The position numbers and the translations under genes were made by a program. DNA of 36,932 nt from a virus. Below, piece after piece: positions 7,373-13,649 of the stretch (the first letter of the stretch is position 1; each line of letters begins with the position of its first letter). The DNA lies in IMG/VR virus record IMGVR_UViG_3300035703_000225, positions 1-36,932 of that record. One strand, given 5' to 3'. The notes beneath the pieces were generated by a model. It saw only the letters and a list, made by a program, of their open reading frames with translations. It ran no database searches and was not told the origin of the DNA.

Positions 7373-7658
7373 GGATATCCACCCGGCCCGCGTCGACCGG
7401 AACGAAGGCCATCAGCTGAGACACCGTCGCCCGCAGGTGCCGCCCGGCAAGGGCGACCTCTTCCAGGCGACCGTGGCTGTCGCGCAGGGCTTCGGTGAAC
7501 TGTTCCGCTGCCCGCCGCAGCTGCGGCATGTCCTCGCGTGCCGCCTGGCGCAGGGCAAAGGCCGCCGCCATGGGCACGGCGCGGGTTTCAGGCGCGACCA
7601 TCGCCGTCAGCGCGACGGCATGGGCCTGTGACAAGACCTGCAGTTCATTCCGGGTCAT
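7365..7658 (-). CDS. Hypothetical early protein, helical
   Basis: This 97-residue, Ala-rich helical protein starts MTRNELQVLSQAHAVAL. The ATG at 7658 forms an ATGA overlap with the preceding stop and is preferred to the GTG/ATG just upstream. A coiled-coil-like middle (LRRAAEQFTEALRDSHGRLE) is visible. Function is unknown. Confidence 0.7.
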   Translation of the reverse strand: MTRNELQVLSQAHAVALTAMVAPETRAVPMAAAFALRQAAREDMPQLRRAAEQFTEALRDSHGRLEEVALAGRHLRATVSQLMAFVPVDAGRVDIHG

Positions 7659-7900
7659 GCCCAAGGCTCCTTCGGCAAGGTGACCTTTGCGCGCAGGGCG
7701 ACGCCGCTGTTGCTGGTGGGATAGGGAACCTCGACCGACTTGCGCTCTGAACGCTCAGCCACCGGAACAACAGGCTCTCTGCCGGTGCACTTAAAGCACT
7801 GGCAGTATGGGGCCATGTGGTTGTGGGCCCTGCAAACCCCCGACCGGTTTCGCTCGTAAAGCGAGGCGTCGCATCCGGGGACCGAACAGCGGCGTGTCAT
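7655..7900 (-). CDS. Small Cys-rich protein, probable zinc finger
   Basis: This 81-residue protein has its cysteines and histidines in the first half: C5, C10, C23, H26, H28, C33, C35 and C38. The spacing suggests one or two zinc sites. The C-terminal half (SERKSVEVPYPTSNSGVALR) has no motif. It sits in the overlapping early operon and may bind nucleic acid; no named family is assigned. Confidence 0.72.
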   Translation of the reverse strand: MTRRCSVPGCDASLYERNRSGVCRAHNHMAPYCQCFKCTGREPVVPVAERSERKSVEVPYPTSNSGVALRAKVTLPKEPWA

Positions 7901-8280
7901 ACCTCGGCCCCCGAAAGCTCGCCGCCGCAGGCCGCATAGCCCGCAATATCGACCCAGTTGTCGGCGTGGCCGGGGTTGCCCCAGGCGCGCACGGTCTTGA
8001 GGTCGACCATCATGATCGACACCTGCGCGGCCGTGACCGGCACGCCCAGACGCACCGACCAGATCGCCGCGATCGCCGCGAAGCTGTTCGCCAGCGCGCC
8101 ATGCGTGGCGGCGCGGTCCTTCGTGACCGCCTGCTTTGCCACATCGAGGACGGCGGTGCGGGACAGCCGGACGGCGGCCACAGCCTTAGCGTCGGCCGGG
8201 GCGGTGTCATAGTCGCGGCCGAGCACATACGCTTCGGACGGACCATAGACATACCAATCGGCACTTTTTCCTGATGTCAT
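7897..8280 (-). CDS. DUF6378-like phage protein
   Basis: This 127-residue protein contains the pattern HGALANSFAAIAAIWSVRLG, a central V-D-L-K-T-V-R-A-W segment, and DNWVDIAGYAA near the end. That order (His-Gly near a helical region, M-x-x-LK-x-x-R, D-x-x-D-x-AGYA) matches the small phage family DUF6378, found with nucleotide or DNA metabolism genes. The start at 8280 makes an ATGA overlap with the gene before it. Biochemical function of the family is not known to me. Confidence 0.72.
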   Translation of the reverse strand: MTSGKSADWYVYGPSEAYVLGRDYDTAPADAKAVAAVRLSRTAVLDVAKQAVTKDRAATHGALANSFAAIAAIWSVRLGVPVTAAQVSIMMVDLKTVRAWGNPGHADNWVDIAGYAACGGELSGAEV

Positions 8281-8657
8281 GACGCCTTCCCCCACTGATA
8301 TCCCCGCAGCACCTCGGCCATCGGCTCGCCGCTTTCGCTCAGATCGGCGTCGCGGACGGCGGTCAGCGTGGTCTGCACATGGCTTGCCCCGCAGCGCGCG
8401 GCGCGGGCGATGGCGGCAACCGACAGCCCGGCAGAGCGGTCCTGTCGCTCGACCTCGGCCAGCGCGGCGGCCCTGACCGTCTCCATGATCGCCATGTTTT
8501 CCAACGCGCTGGCCAGCTGCCGCGCCTGGGCGGGCGTGAACTGCGGGCGAACGAAGCCCTGCGCATCGCAGATGGTCGAGGCCACGATCAGCGACCGCGC
8601 CAGGTCCTGCACCGTCTCGGCCTTGTAATGGTAGCGGATGGTCGGGGCGTCGGTCAT
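8277..8657 (-). CDS. Hypothetical protein with possible HTH
   Basis: This 126-residue protein begins MTDAPTIRYHYKAETVQ. Residues about 77-100 (AGLSVAAIARAARCGASHVQ) look like a helix-turn-helix, so DNA binding is possible. ATGA overlaps at both ends place it in the early operon between the ParB-fold protein and the DUF6378-like protein. Confidence 0.7.
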   Translation of the reverse strand: MTDAPTIRYHYKAETVQDLARSLIVASTICDAQGFVRPQFTPAQARQLASALENMAIMETVRAAALAEVERQDRSAGLSVAAIARAARCGASHVQTTLTAVRDADLSESGEPMAEVLRGYQWGKAS

Positions 8658-9472
8658 GCGGCAGCCCCCGCCCTTGCGATCATCATCCGCAGCGCCTCGC
8701 GTGCCCGCACGGCCTGCGGCACCGATTTATCGAGGCTGGCCTGCGCGTCCTCGATGACCTTGAAGGGATTCCGCATTTCCAGCGCGCGGACAAGATGGTC
8801 CCGGGGCGGGACATAGGCGGCCGCGACCGCATTGATCCAGGGGCGCAGCAGGAAGTCCGAATAGCAGACGGCACGGTCCAGCGCCGGGACCGCGCGCAGG
8901 GCGGCCAGCGCGGCGGTGATCGCCCGATCCTGTCCCGCCTCGACCAGCGACCGGATCAGCCCGATCGCGTAGATCTCGCCCGGCTTCTTCAGCGCAGACG
9001 AGGCATTGGACCGCATCAGCCGGCACCCGGCGGCGCTGACGGCCGCATCGGCCCTGACGGCCCAGTCGTCACCGGCCGAGAACGCGGCCTTGAAGATGTG
9101 GAACACGCTGACCCGGATAGACTGGCTGTTGACCCAGGCAAAGGCGCGGGACTGTTCCTCGATCCCGACCTGGACGACCATGGCGGGAACCTCCGCAATG
9201 CCGCAAAGAGCGGCAGCGTGGACCCGGTGCTGCCCGTCGATCACCGCAAACAACCCGCCCATGACCGGCGCGACCAGGACCGGCGAAAACCGGCTCCACT
9301 GGAAATTGGCCGCGATCTTCTCGATTGCCTTCCAGTTCCCCGCCAGCAAAGGGCGCTGGTAATCGTCATCGATCACCAGCTTGTCGACCGCCAGCCATTG
9401 CAGCATCGGCGCGGGGCCGGGGTTCGGCACGACCTGCGCGCGCCCGTCGATGTGGATCCCGCGATGCGTCAT
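8654..9472 (-). CDS. ParB/sulfiredoxin-fold protein
   Basis: This 272-residue protein has the ParB N-terminal (ParB/Srx) signature: a basic/hydrophobic run LAVDKLVIDDDYQRPL at about 27-42, SPVLVAPV near 63-70, then FAVIDGQHRVHAA at 75-87, where IDGQHR is the nucleotide-binding box. The C-terminal 150 residues are helical. Stand-alone proteins of this fold occur in many phages and need not segregate DNA; no ParA partner is present. It could act as a CTP/ATP-dependent DNA-binding factor. It overlaps both neighbours by ATGA. Confidence 0.82.
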   Translation of the reverse strand: MTHRGIHIDGRAQVVPNPGPAPMLQWLAVDKLVIDDDYQRPLLAGNWKAIEKIAANFQWSRFSPVLVAPVMGGLFAVIDGQHRVHAAALCGIAEVPAMVVQVGIEEQSRAFAWVNSQSIRVSVFHIFKAAFSAGDDWAVRADAAVSAAGCRLMRSNASSALKKPGEIYAIGLIRSLVEAGQDRAITAALAALRAVPALDRAVCYSDFLLRPWINAVAAAYVPPRDHLVRALEMRNPFKVIEDAQASLDKSVPQAVRAREALRMMIARAGAAA

Positions 9473-9699
9473 GCCGCCACCCCCGGGTTGCCCCGGCGCG
9501 CGGACACCACTCTACGCGCCGGGGCAGGAAGGCAGACGCCCCACACCGAAGGACCGGATGCCGTTGCCCCGTCGCTGCGGCGGTCACCCGCCCCTGCGCC
9601 AAGTCTGATTTCCGGCCACGCGACGCGCGGCAGATACCGGGAACCGCCCGGCAGCGGACCAGGCGCACAGCGCGCCGGATGGGAATGGGGTGGGGTCAT
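9469..9699 (-). CDS. Small hypothetical protein
   Basis: This 76-residue Pro/Arg-rich protein is supported mainly by architecture: its ATG at 9699 overlaps the upstream stop (ATGA) and its stop overlaps the ParB-fold start (ATGA), exactly like its neighbours. Composition is unremarkable for GC-rich DNA and no motif is visible, so a chance frame cannot be excluded. Confidence 0.5.
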   Translation of the reverse strand: MTPPHSHPARCAPGPLPGGSRYLPRVAWPEIRLGAGAGDRRSDGATASGPSVWGVCLPAPARRVVSARRGNPGVAA

Positions 9700-10193
9700 G
9701 ATCCGAACCGCCCCTCGGGGATGTAAAGGCAGATGATCCGCTCTGCCGGTGTGACTGCTGACGGGCTGGGGTTGTCGGTCCGAACGCAGGCGTGCCAATG
9801 GTCATCCTCGGACGGCAGGACCTGGTCGAACGGCACTAGTTCGACCATCGGGGCCAAGTTGACCATCGGGTGCTGGCCGGGGCGCAGCGCGACCCGCCAG
9901 CCGTTCGGCGTCCAGGTGACGGCGCTGGCCGCGATCGGCGCGCAGTCCTTGCCGGAACAGCAGGCCTGCGAATACCAGCTGTGACCGAAGGCCTGGCCGA
10001 CGCCCGCGCCGCAGATCAGGCCAAGGGCGACGGCCGCCACTCCAACCCATTTGACCGCGCGATCATGGCGGCGCTTGGCCGCCTCGACCATGTCGTCAAG
10101 CTCGCCGCGCGACAGGGTGACCATCCGGCCCCGGGTGACCGGGCGGGCATCGGTGCCGGGCGTTGCCTCACCCCATCCGCGCTGCCAGCTCAT
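9696..10193 (-). CDS. Membrane-anchored or exported Cys-containing protein
   Basis: This 165-residue protein has a basic N-terminal region, one hydrophobic segment at about 48-66 (GVAAVALGLICGAGVG) and then an outside domain starting GHSWYSQACCSGKDCAP. Cysteines at 78, 79 and 84, plus two later in HACVRT and IICLYIP, could form disulfides in the periplasm. The pattern W-Y-x-x-x-CC-x-x-x-DC recurs in uncharacterised alphaproteobacterial phage and bacterial proteins. It overlaps both neighbours by ATGA. An envelope role, such as exclusion, is a guess. Confidence 0.75.
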   Translation of the reverse strand: MSWQRGWGEATPGTDARPVTRGRMVTLSRGELDDMVEAAKRRHDRAVKWVGVAAVALGLICGAGVGQAFGHSWYSQACCSGKDCAPIAASAVTWTPNGWRVALRPGQHPMVNLAPMVELVPFDQVLPSEDDHWHACVRTDNPSPSAVTPAERIICLYIPEGRFGS

Positions 10194-10390
10194 GGCCCCA
10201 CCCGCCAGCCAAGGATGATCAGCCCGATCAGGGCAAAGGCGATCACCGCCAGGATCAGCACGATGGCCGGGCCGAGGTAGGACCCGCGGCCTTCGTCGTC
10301 ATCGGCGAAGACGGGCCAGTCGCGGCCCAGCTCGCTCGGCTCGGGGTCGACCTCGTAGTCAACCGGAATGGAACGGCGGGGCGGGATCAT
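10190..10390 (-). CDS. Small membrane protein
   Basis: This 66-residue protein has an acidic N-terminal 35 residues and one strongly hydrophobic helix at about 40-62 (PAIVLILAVIAFALIGLIIL). It lies next to the exported protein gene and overlaps it by ATGA; the two may work together at the inner membrane. No family is recognised. Confidence 0.72.
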   Translation of the reverse strand: MIPPRRSIPVDYEVDPEPSELGRDWPVFADDDEGRGSYLGPAIVLILAVIAFALIGLIILGWRVGP

Positions 10391-10779
10391 GCCACCCTCC
10401 CGACCAGGATCGCCGCGAACTCGCGCGGGAACTCGGTCGCGGCCCAGACCATCGCGGTCCCGGTCGGCACGACCTTGCCGTCATACCAGTTGCAGGCGGT
10501 CTGGAACGTCACGTCGGCCCGGCGCGACAGGTCCGTCCGGCTGCGGGTGACGGTCCGGCAGAACCGGCCCCAGTTCTCCATGCATTCGTCGCGGTCGATC
10601 GGCGTGGCGAAGGTCACGGTCTGCGCCGACAGCCGCCCCCGCCGCCAGCGCGCGGCCCCGGACCAGCGCCCCCGCCCCTCGAAGGCATTTGCCTGCGACA
10701 TTGGAGGGGTCGCCGTGAGACGACGTTTCGGCACGGCCTGGCTGGCCGCAAGACGCAAGGAAGGGCGAGGCAATGACAT
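10387..10779 (-). CDS. Putative early regulatory protein, HTH-like
   Basis: This 130-residue protein starts at 10779, sharing a base with the Cro-like stop (TGATG); a shorter form could start at 10701. Residues about 60-125 hold the conserved-looking part, RDECMENWGRFCRTVTRSR followed by ACNWYDGKVVPTG and FPREFAAIL. This layout (helix, turn, N-W-x-x-G, P-x-G) is seen in small phage DNA-binding proteins near immunity regions. It is the second gene of the early minus operon. Confidence 0.7.
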   Translation of the reverse strand: MSLPRPSLRLAASQAVPKRRLTATPPMSQANAFEGRGRWSGAARWRRGRLSAQTVTFATPIDRDECMENWGRFCRTVTRSRTDLSRRADVTFQTACNWYDGKVVPTGTAMVWAATEFPREFAAILVGRVA

Positions 10780-11006
10780 CACGCGGCATCCTCTGTGGTG
10801 GAGGGCGGGGAGACGGCGCTGGACCGCCATGCGTCGACCGGAACGGCGCCGTCGGTCGCGCGTTCAATCTGAAAGGCCAGCGGAAGGCTTGGCACCTTCC
10901 TGCCGTTTACCAGCTGCGACATGTAGCCCCGGTTGATTCCAAGCATGTCCGCGAGTGCCGACTGCCTGGTCCCGGACGCATTGAGAAACTGCTGCAGTTT
11001 TTCCAT
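10779..11006 (-). CDS. Cro-like HTH regulator
   Basis: This 75-residue protein contains a helix-turn-helix (TRQSALADMLGINRGYMSQL, residues 13-32) followed by VNGRKVPS, typical of Cro/XRE-like phage regulators. It is the first gene of the minus-strand early operon and is transcribed away from the repressor at 11131. The ATG at 11006 lies only 6 bases from the edge of the operator cluster. I expect it to compete with the repressor for those sites; that is inference from the arrangement. Confidence 0.85.
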   Translation of the reverse strand: MEKLQQFLNASGTRQSALADMLGINRGYMSQLVNGRKVPSLPLAFQIERATDGAVPVDAWRSSAVSPPSTTEDAA

Positions 11007-11012
11007 GGCGGG

Positions 11013-11075
11013 AAGTTGGCATGGAGCAAACAAGTTTGCAAGCGGAAATGTTGGCTGGCAGCGATTAGCGTTTGC
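11013..11075. promoter_or_regulatory. Operator cluster between the divergent regulator genes
   Basis: The 124-bp gap between the Cro-like and repressor genes holds a palindrome, GCAAAC-AA-GTTTGC (11026-11039), flanked by related half-sites AAGTTGGC (11013-11020), ATGTTGGC (11048-11055) and CGTTTGC (11069-11075). The 19 bases 11013-11031 recur at 12051-12069 with one mismatch, so these look like binding sites of the same regulator. Clear -35/-10 boxes could not be fixed. Confidence 0.7.
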
Positions 11076-11130
11076 AGGCCGTTGGCGCGATGATGACGAA
11101 TTGGAGCCGGCGAGACGACGGAGGCCGCGA

Positions 11131-11520
11131 TTGTCCCTGCATTTGAAACACTTTCGCCTTCAGAAAGGCCTGACCCTCGACCAACTTGCCGAGGTCAGCG
11201 GCCTGTCGAAGGGCTTCCTGTCGCAGCTTGAAACCGGCGCGCGGCAACCCAGCATGGAAACCATCAACATCCTGTCGACCGCGTTAAACGTTGCCGAGGC
11301 TGACCTCATCGGGCCGGCGGGCTTCGCCGAACCGGGCGCACCGGCCAGCATGGCGCGGCGTATCCTCATGGACCTCGATCGTGAACCTGTTGAAGGCGGG
11401 CAGGATTTCAAGCTCGGCACCGACGGCCAGCGCGTCCAGATCATTGCGACGGTTGATCGGGCCGGATTGCAGCGGCTGATCAAGCAGCTCGAAGCGATGA
11501 AGCTTTTTCTGGACGCATGA
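11131..11520 (+). CDS. XRE-family repressor (short, no peptidase domain)
   Basis: This 129-residue protein has an N-terminal XRE HTH (GLTLDQLAEVSGLSKGFLSQ, about residues 13-32, then LETGARQPS). A short helical C-terminus follows. There is no S24 LexA/CI-type self-cleaving domain, so induction by RecA-driven cleavage is not expected. Start choice: TTG at 11131 has GGAGG 6 bases upstream (11120-11124); an upstream TTG at 11101 lacks such a site and no ATG fits. A weak start codon is common for repressors kept at low level. It is followed by two accessory genes. Confidence 0.85.
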   Translation: MSLHLKHFRLQKGLTLDQLAEVSGLSKGFLSQLETGARQPSMETINILSTALNVAEADLIGPAGFAEPGAPASMARRILMDLDREPVEGGQDFKLGTDGQRVQIIATVDRAGLQRLIKQLEAMKLFLDA

Positions 11521-11684
11521 AAAACCCAGCCATGATCCGCAAGACGCTGGCAGCTCTCTCAATCCTGGCACTTTGCGGCGCGGCTCTACCCGCCGCGGCC
11601 CACGGCGGCGGCTGCCGCAAAAGTTCGCCGCCTGGACAATGCTGTCACAAGGACAACTCGACCGGCAGGGTTCACTGCCATTGA
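11517..11684 (+). CDS. Secreted Cys/His-rich 55-residue protein (YHYH/HCH-like)
   Basis: ATG at 11517 overlaps the repressor stop by ATGA, so it is co-translated in the prophage state. Residues 1-28 form a clear signal peptide (basic start, hydrophobic LAALSILALCGAALP, then AAA before HGGG). The mature part of about 27 residues contains C33, GQCCHKD at 41-46 and RVHCH at 51-55. The ending C-H-x-D-x-x-T-G-x-x-H-C-H resembles the short secreted proteins grouped as YHYH-domain proteins. Metal binding in the periplasm is likely; its use to a lysogen is unknown. Confidence 0.78.
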   Translation: MKNPAMIRKTLAALSILALCGAALPAAAHGGGCRKSSPPGQCCHKDNSTGRVHCH

Positions 11685-11699
11685 TGGAAAGGTAGAATC

Positions 11700-11978
11700 A
11701 TGGCGTTGCGATTCCAAAAACGCATCAAGATCATGCCGGGCGTCAGGGTGAACCTCAGCAAGAAGGGCATCAGCGCCAGCGTCGGCAAGCCGGGGGCTAC
11801 GGTAAACCTGAACAAGGACGGCCTGCAGGGCACAGCCGGGGTTCCCGGAACGGGCCTGTCCTACAGAAGCCGGCGCCCGACCTCCTCGCGCGGCCAAGCA
11901 ACATCGAAAGGTGGCCTCGCCTTCGCGGCTGGCGCTATCGCGCTGGTACTGATCGCCGTTGTGATCTGGGCCGTCTGA
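11700..11978 (+). CDS. DUF4236 membrane protein
   Basis: This 92-residue protein opens with the DUF4236 pattern: MALRFQKRIKIMPGVRVNLS, then KKGISASVGKPGA and GVPGTGLSY (residues about 2-55). A linker and one C-terminal transmembrane helix (71-91) follow. It lies 15 bases after the secreted-peptide gene, with AAAGG before its ATG, so it is the third gene of the repressor operon. The family's role is unknown; the N-terminal domain should face the cytoplasm or form a small surface. Confidence 0.85.
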   Translation: MALRFQKRIKIMPGVRVNLSKKGISASVGKPGATVNLNKDGLQGTAGVPGTGLSYRSRRPTSSRGQATSKGGLAFAAGAIALVLIAVVIWAV

Positions 11979-12050
11979 GGCATCATTCCATTCTCAAAGA
12001 TTGCTGAAGGTGATGGGCCGCGAATCGACCTAAAATGATACACGTCTTGA

Positions 12051-12100
12051 AAGTTGGCATGTAGCAAACTTTTCCGCTTGCCAACTTGTTTGCTGTATGC
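12051..12100. promoter_or_regulatory. Second operator cluster, upstream of the plus-strand early genes
   Basis: AAGTTGGCATGTAGCAAAC (12051-12069) matches 11013-11031 at 18 of 19 positions. The adjoining 12074-12100 matches, in inverted orientation, the first operator region at all but a few positions (shared blocks CCGCTTGC and AACTTGTTTGCT). The site is thus two opposed copies of the 11,0xx operator. It lies just before the hairpin and first gene of the plus-strand early operon, implying control by the same repressor or Cro-like protein. Confidence 0.72.
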
Positions 12101-12108
12101 AATCAATA

Positions 12109-12133
12109 CCTCCATCGAACCACCCGATGGAGG
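12109..12133 (+). promoter_or_regulatory. Leader hairpin covering the ribosome binding site
   Basis: CCTCCATCG (12109-12117) and CGATGGAGG (12125-12133) form a perfect 9-bp stem with a 7-base loop. The right arm contains GGAGG, the Shine-Dalgarno sequence for the ATG at 12139. Folding would hide the ribosome binding site, so translation of the first early gene may need the hairpin to be opened. Confidence 0.65.
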
Positions 12134-12138
12134 CCACC

Positions 12139-12366
12139 ATGCCCCTGCACCGCATCCTTCGCGTCACCACCCGCGGCGAACGACCGTCGGTCACGCTGCG
12201 CGAGGTGGCCCATTTTGAGGCCTACATCTTCACCGCTGACGAGATCGCCACGCTCGACGCCGGCGGCCATGTCATCCGGCCCGATGCGATCATCGTCGAC
12301 CTCAACGCCTATTACGATGCGGCCGAGGCTGAACGCGGCACCCTGGCGCTGCAGGCGGTGGGCTGA
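12139..12366 (+). CDS. Hypothetical early protein
   Basis: This 75-residue protein begins MPLHRILRVTTRGERPSVTL; no domain is recognised. ATG 12139 is preferred over 12127 because GGAGG (12129-12133) lies 5 bases before it. It is the first gene after the second operator cluster and its ribosome binding site is inside a hairpin. It overlaps the next gene by TGATG. Confidence 0.68.
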   Translation: MPLHRILRVTTRGERPSVTLREVAHFEAYIFTADEIATLDAGGHVIRPDAIIVDLNAYYDAAEAERGTLALQAVG

Positions 12367-12587
12367 TGTTCCGGCTGGTCGCCCCTTCCGATCTGGTCTC
12401 GCTGACCCTGCCCGAGGCGCGCCGCCTTGTCGGGGACGCGGACCTTGCGGCGGCGACCGATCCTCAGCGCCGGGCTCTTGCCTGGGCCACCTGCCTTGCC
12501 GCCCGTCACGGCCAGCTCGCCCCGTTCCTGCTTCTGGTCACGCCTGACCAGCCAGCCCACCCCGAACCGCCAAAGGATGCCGCATGA
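12366..12587 (+). CDS. Hypothetical early protein
   Basis: This 73-residue helical protein starts MFRLVAPSDLVSLTLPEAR. It is linked by one-base and four-base overlaps to both neighbours. No motif is visible. Confidence 0.65.
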   Translation: MFRLVAPSDLVSLTLPEARRLVGDADLAAATDPQRRALAWATCLAARHGQLAPFLLLVTPDQPAHPEPPKDAA

Positions 12588-12940
12588 CCGCCGCGATCCA
12601 TCACTTCCCCGTGCTTGCCGCCTTTTTGGCCCAGAGAGAGGCCGAGGCCCGCCGGACCGACATCGTCACCGCCGCCCGCGCTATCCTGCGCTCGGCTGCG
12701 AACCACGATGACGCGATCCTGATCGAGGCTTGCACCGCCCTGCAGACATGGGGCGACGGCACTGACTGGCTGCAGGGCGACGCGATGCTTCTGGCGATCC
12801 GCCTGCGTGCCCGCCGCCGCGCCGCCGATGCTGCGAAGGCCACGGTCCGCAAGGGCACCATCCGCGCCGCCCTGGTCGATTGCGCCGGGCTGACGGTGAT
12901 CATCGCCGTGGCGCTGGCCGTCTACATGGCCGGCCCCTGA
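12584..12940 (+). CDS. Hypothetical protein with C-terminal membrane helix
   Basis: This 118-residue protein has a helical, basic body and a hydrophobic C-terminal segment at about 94-116 (AALVDCAGLTVIIAVALAVY). It is probably a tail-anchored inner-membrane protein with the N-terminal part inside the cell. It starts by an ATGA overlap and ends the first block of early plus-strand genes before a hairpin. Confidence 0.68.
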   Translation: MTAAIHHFPVLAAFLAQREAEARRTDIVTAARAILRSAANHDDAILIEACTALQTWGDGTDWLQGDAMLLAIRLRARRRAADAAKATVRKGTIRAALVDCAGLTVIIAVALAVYMAGP

Positions 12941-12997
12941 CAGATCCCCGGCCGCGCGGGGGCCTGCGCGGCACGACTGCCTCCCTGTTGGAACCTA

Positions 12998-13037
12998 CCC
13001 CGGCGGCGCTCCTCCCACCCTCCCGAAGCCGCCGGGG
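12998..13037 (+). terminator. Terminator-like hairpin
   Basis: CCCCGGCGGC (12998-13007) and GCCGCCGGGG (13028-13037) make a 10-bp GC stem with a 20-base loop, followed by GGATTTTCC. The long loop and short T run make it a weak intrinsic terminator or attenuator in the gap 12941-13073. Confidence 0.45.
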
Positions 13038-13073
13038 GATTTTCCACCGAAACCCCCGAAAGGATCCACGACC

Positions 13074-13328
13074 ATGAAGACCTTCCTGACCCTGACCGCT
13101 GCCATCATCGGCGGCATCCTGATGCCCGCGCTGGTGATGGCCGGCCCGACCGAGACCATCACCGGCTGCGCGACCGTGCCGGTCGAAGGCTCGAACTACA
13201 CCGTCCGCGCCGACGTGACCTGCGCGCTTTCGACCGACGAAAGCGACGGCTCGGGCCTCCTGACCGCCTTTGCCGCCGCAGCCCTGATCGACGCGCTGAC
13301 CCCCGACGAAGAGGAAGACGCCGAGTAA
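13074..13328 (+). CDS. Small secreted acidic protein
   Basis: This 84-residue protein has a typical signal peptide (MKTFLTLTAAIIGGILMPAL) with probable cleavage after VMA at residue 23. The mature part has two cysteines, in ITGCATV and DVTCALS, which could form a disulfide, and ends in an acidic tail (PDEEEDAE). AAAGGAT lies before the ATG. No family is recognised. An envelope-directed product among early genes is notable. Confidence 0.7.
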   Translation: MKTFLTLTAAIIGGILMPALVMAGPTETITGCATVPVEGSNYTVRADVTCALSTDESDGSGLLTAFAAAALIDALTPDEEEDAE

Positions 13329-13342
13329 CCGGCCCTTCCCCG

Positions 13343-13371
13343 GCCTGCCGCCTCGCTCCCGGGCGGCAGGC
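13343..13371. terminator. GC-rich hairpin, attenuator-like
   Basis: GCCTGCCGCC (13343-13352) and GGCGGCAGGC (13362-13371) form a perfect 10-bp stem with a 9-base loop, between the secreted protein gene and the next gene. No T tract follows, so it may protect or attenuate RNA and need not terminate transcription. Confidence 0.4.
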
Positions 13372-13396
13372 TTGATGAAGGACCGAGAGGAACCCC

Positions 13397-13645
13397 ATGC
13401 AAGTCACCGCCCTTTACGACATGCACTTCGGCCACGGCAACAGCGCCGAGGTCATCCATCGCGGCACCACGTTCAGCCCGCCCGGCACCGGCCAGATGAA
13501 CGCCCGCGAACACGCCCAGTCCCTGATCCATCAGGGCGCCTGCTGCGCCGAGGAAGACTTTGCCCGCCTGAACGCCAAGCGCGAGGCGGGCGCGAAGTGG
13601 GCCGTGGGTGAAGTCGCCCGGCTGACCACGATCAGGAGAGGATGA
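13397..13645 (+). CDS. Hypothetical protein
   Basis: This 82-residue protein begins MQVTALYDMHFGHGNSAEVI. GAGAGGA upstream is a good ribosome binding site. Residues 20-60 have a small beta/turn character with CC at about 49-50. It lies just ahead of the sliding-clamp gene with a 4-base gap. No family is recognised. Confidence 0.68.
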   Translation: MQVTALYDMHFGHGNSAEVIHRGTTFSPPGTGQMNAREHAQSLIHQGACCAEEDFARLNAKREAGAKWAVGEVARLTTIRRG

Positions 13646-13649
13646 CCCG

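Noticed and set aside
8654-9472. ParB-fold protein as a true plasmid partition protein
   Set aside because: No ParA gene and no clear parS-like sites are present; stand-alone ParB-fold proteins are common in phages, so partition is left as a hypothesis only.
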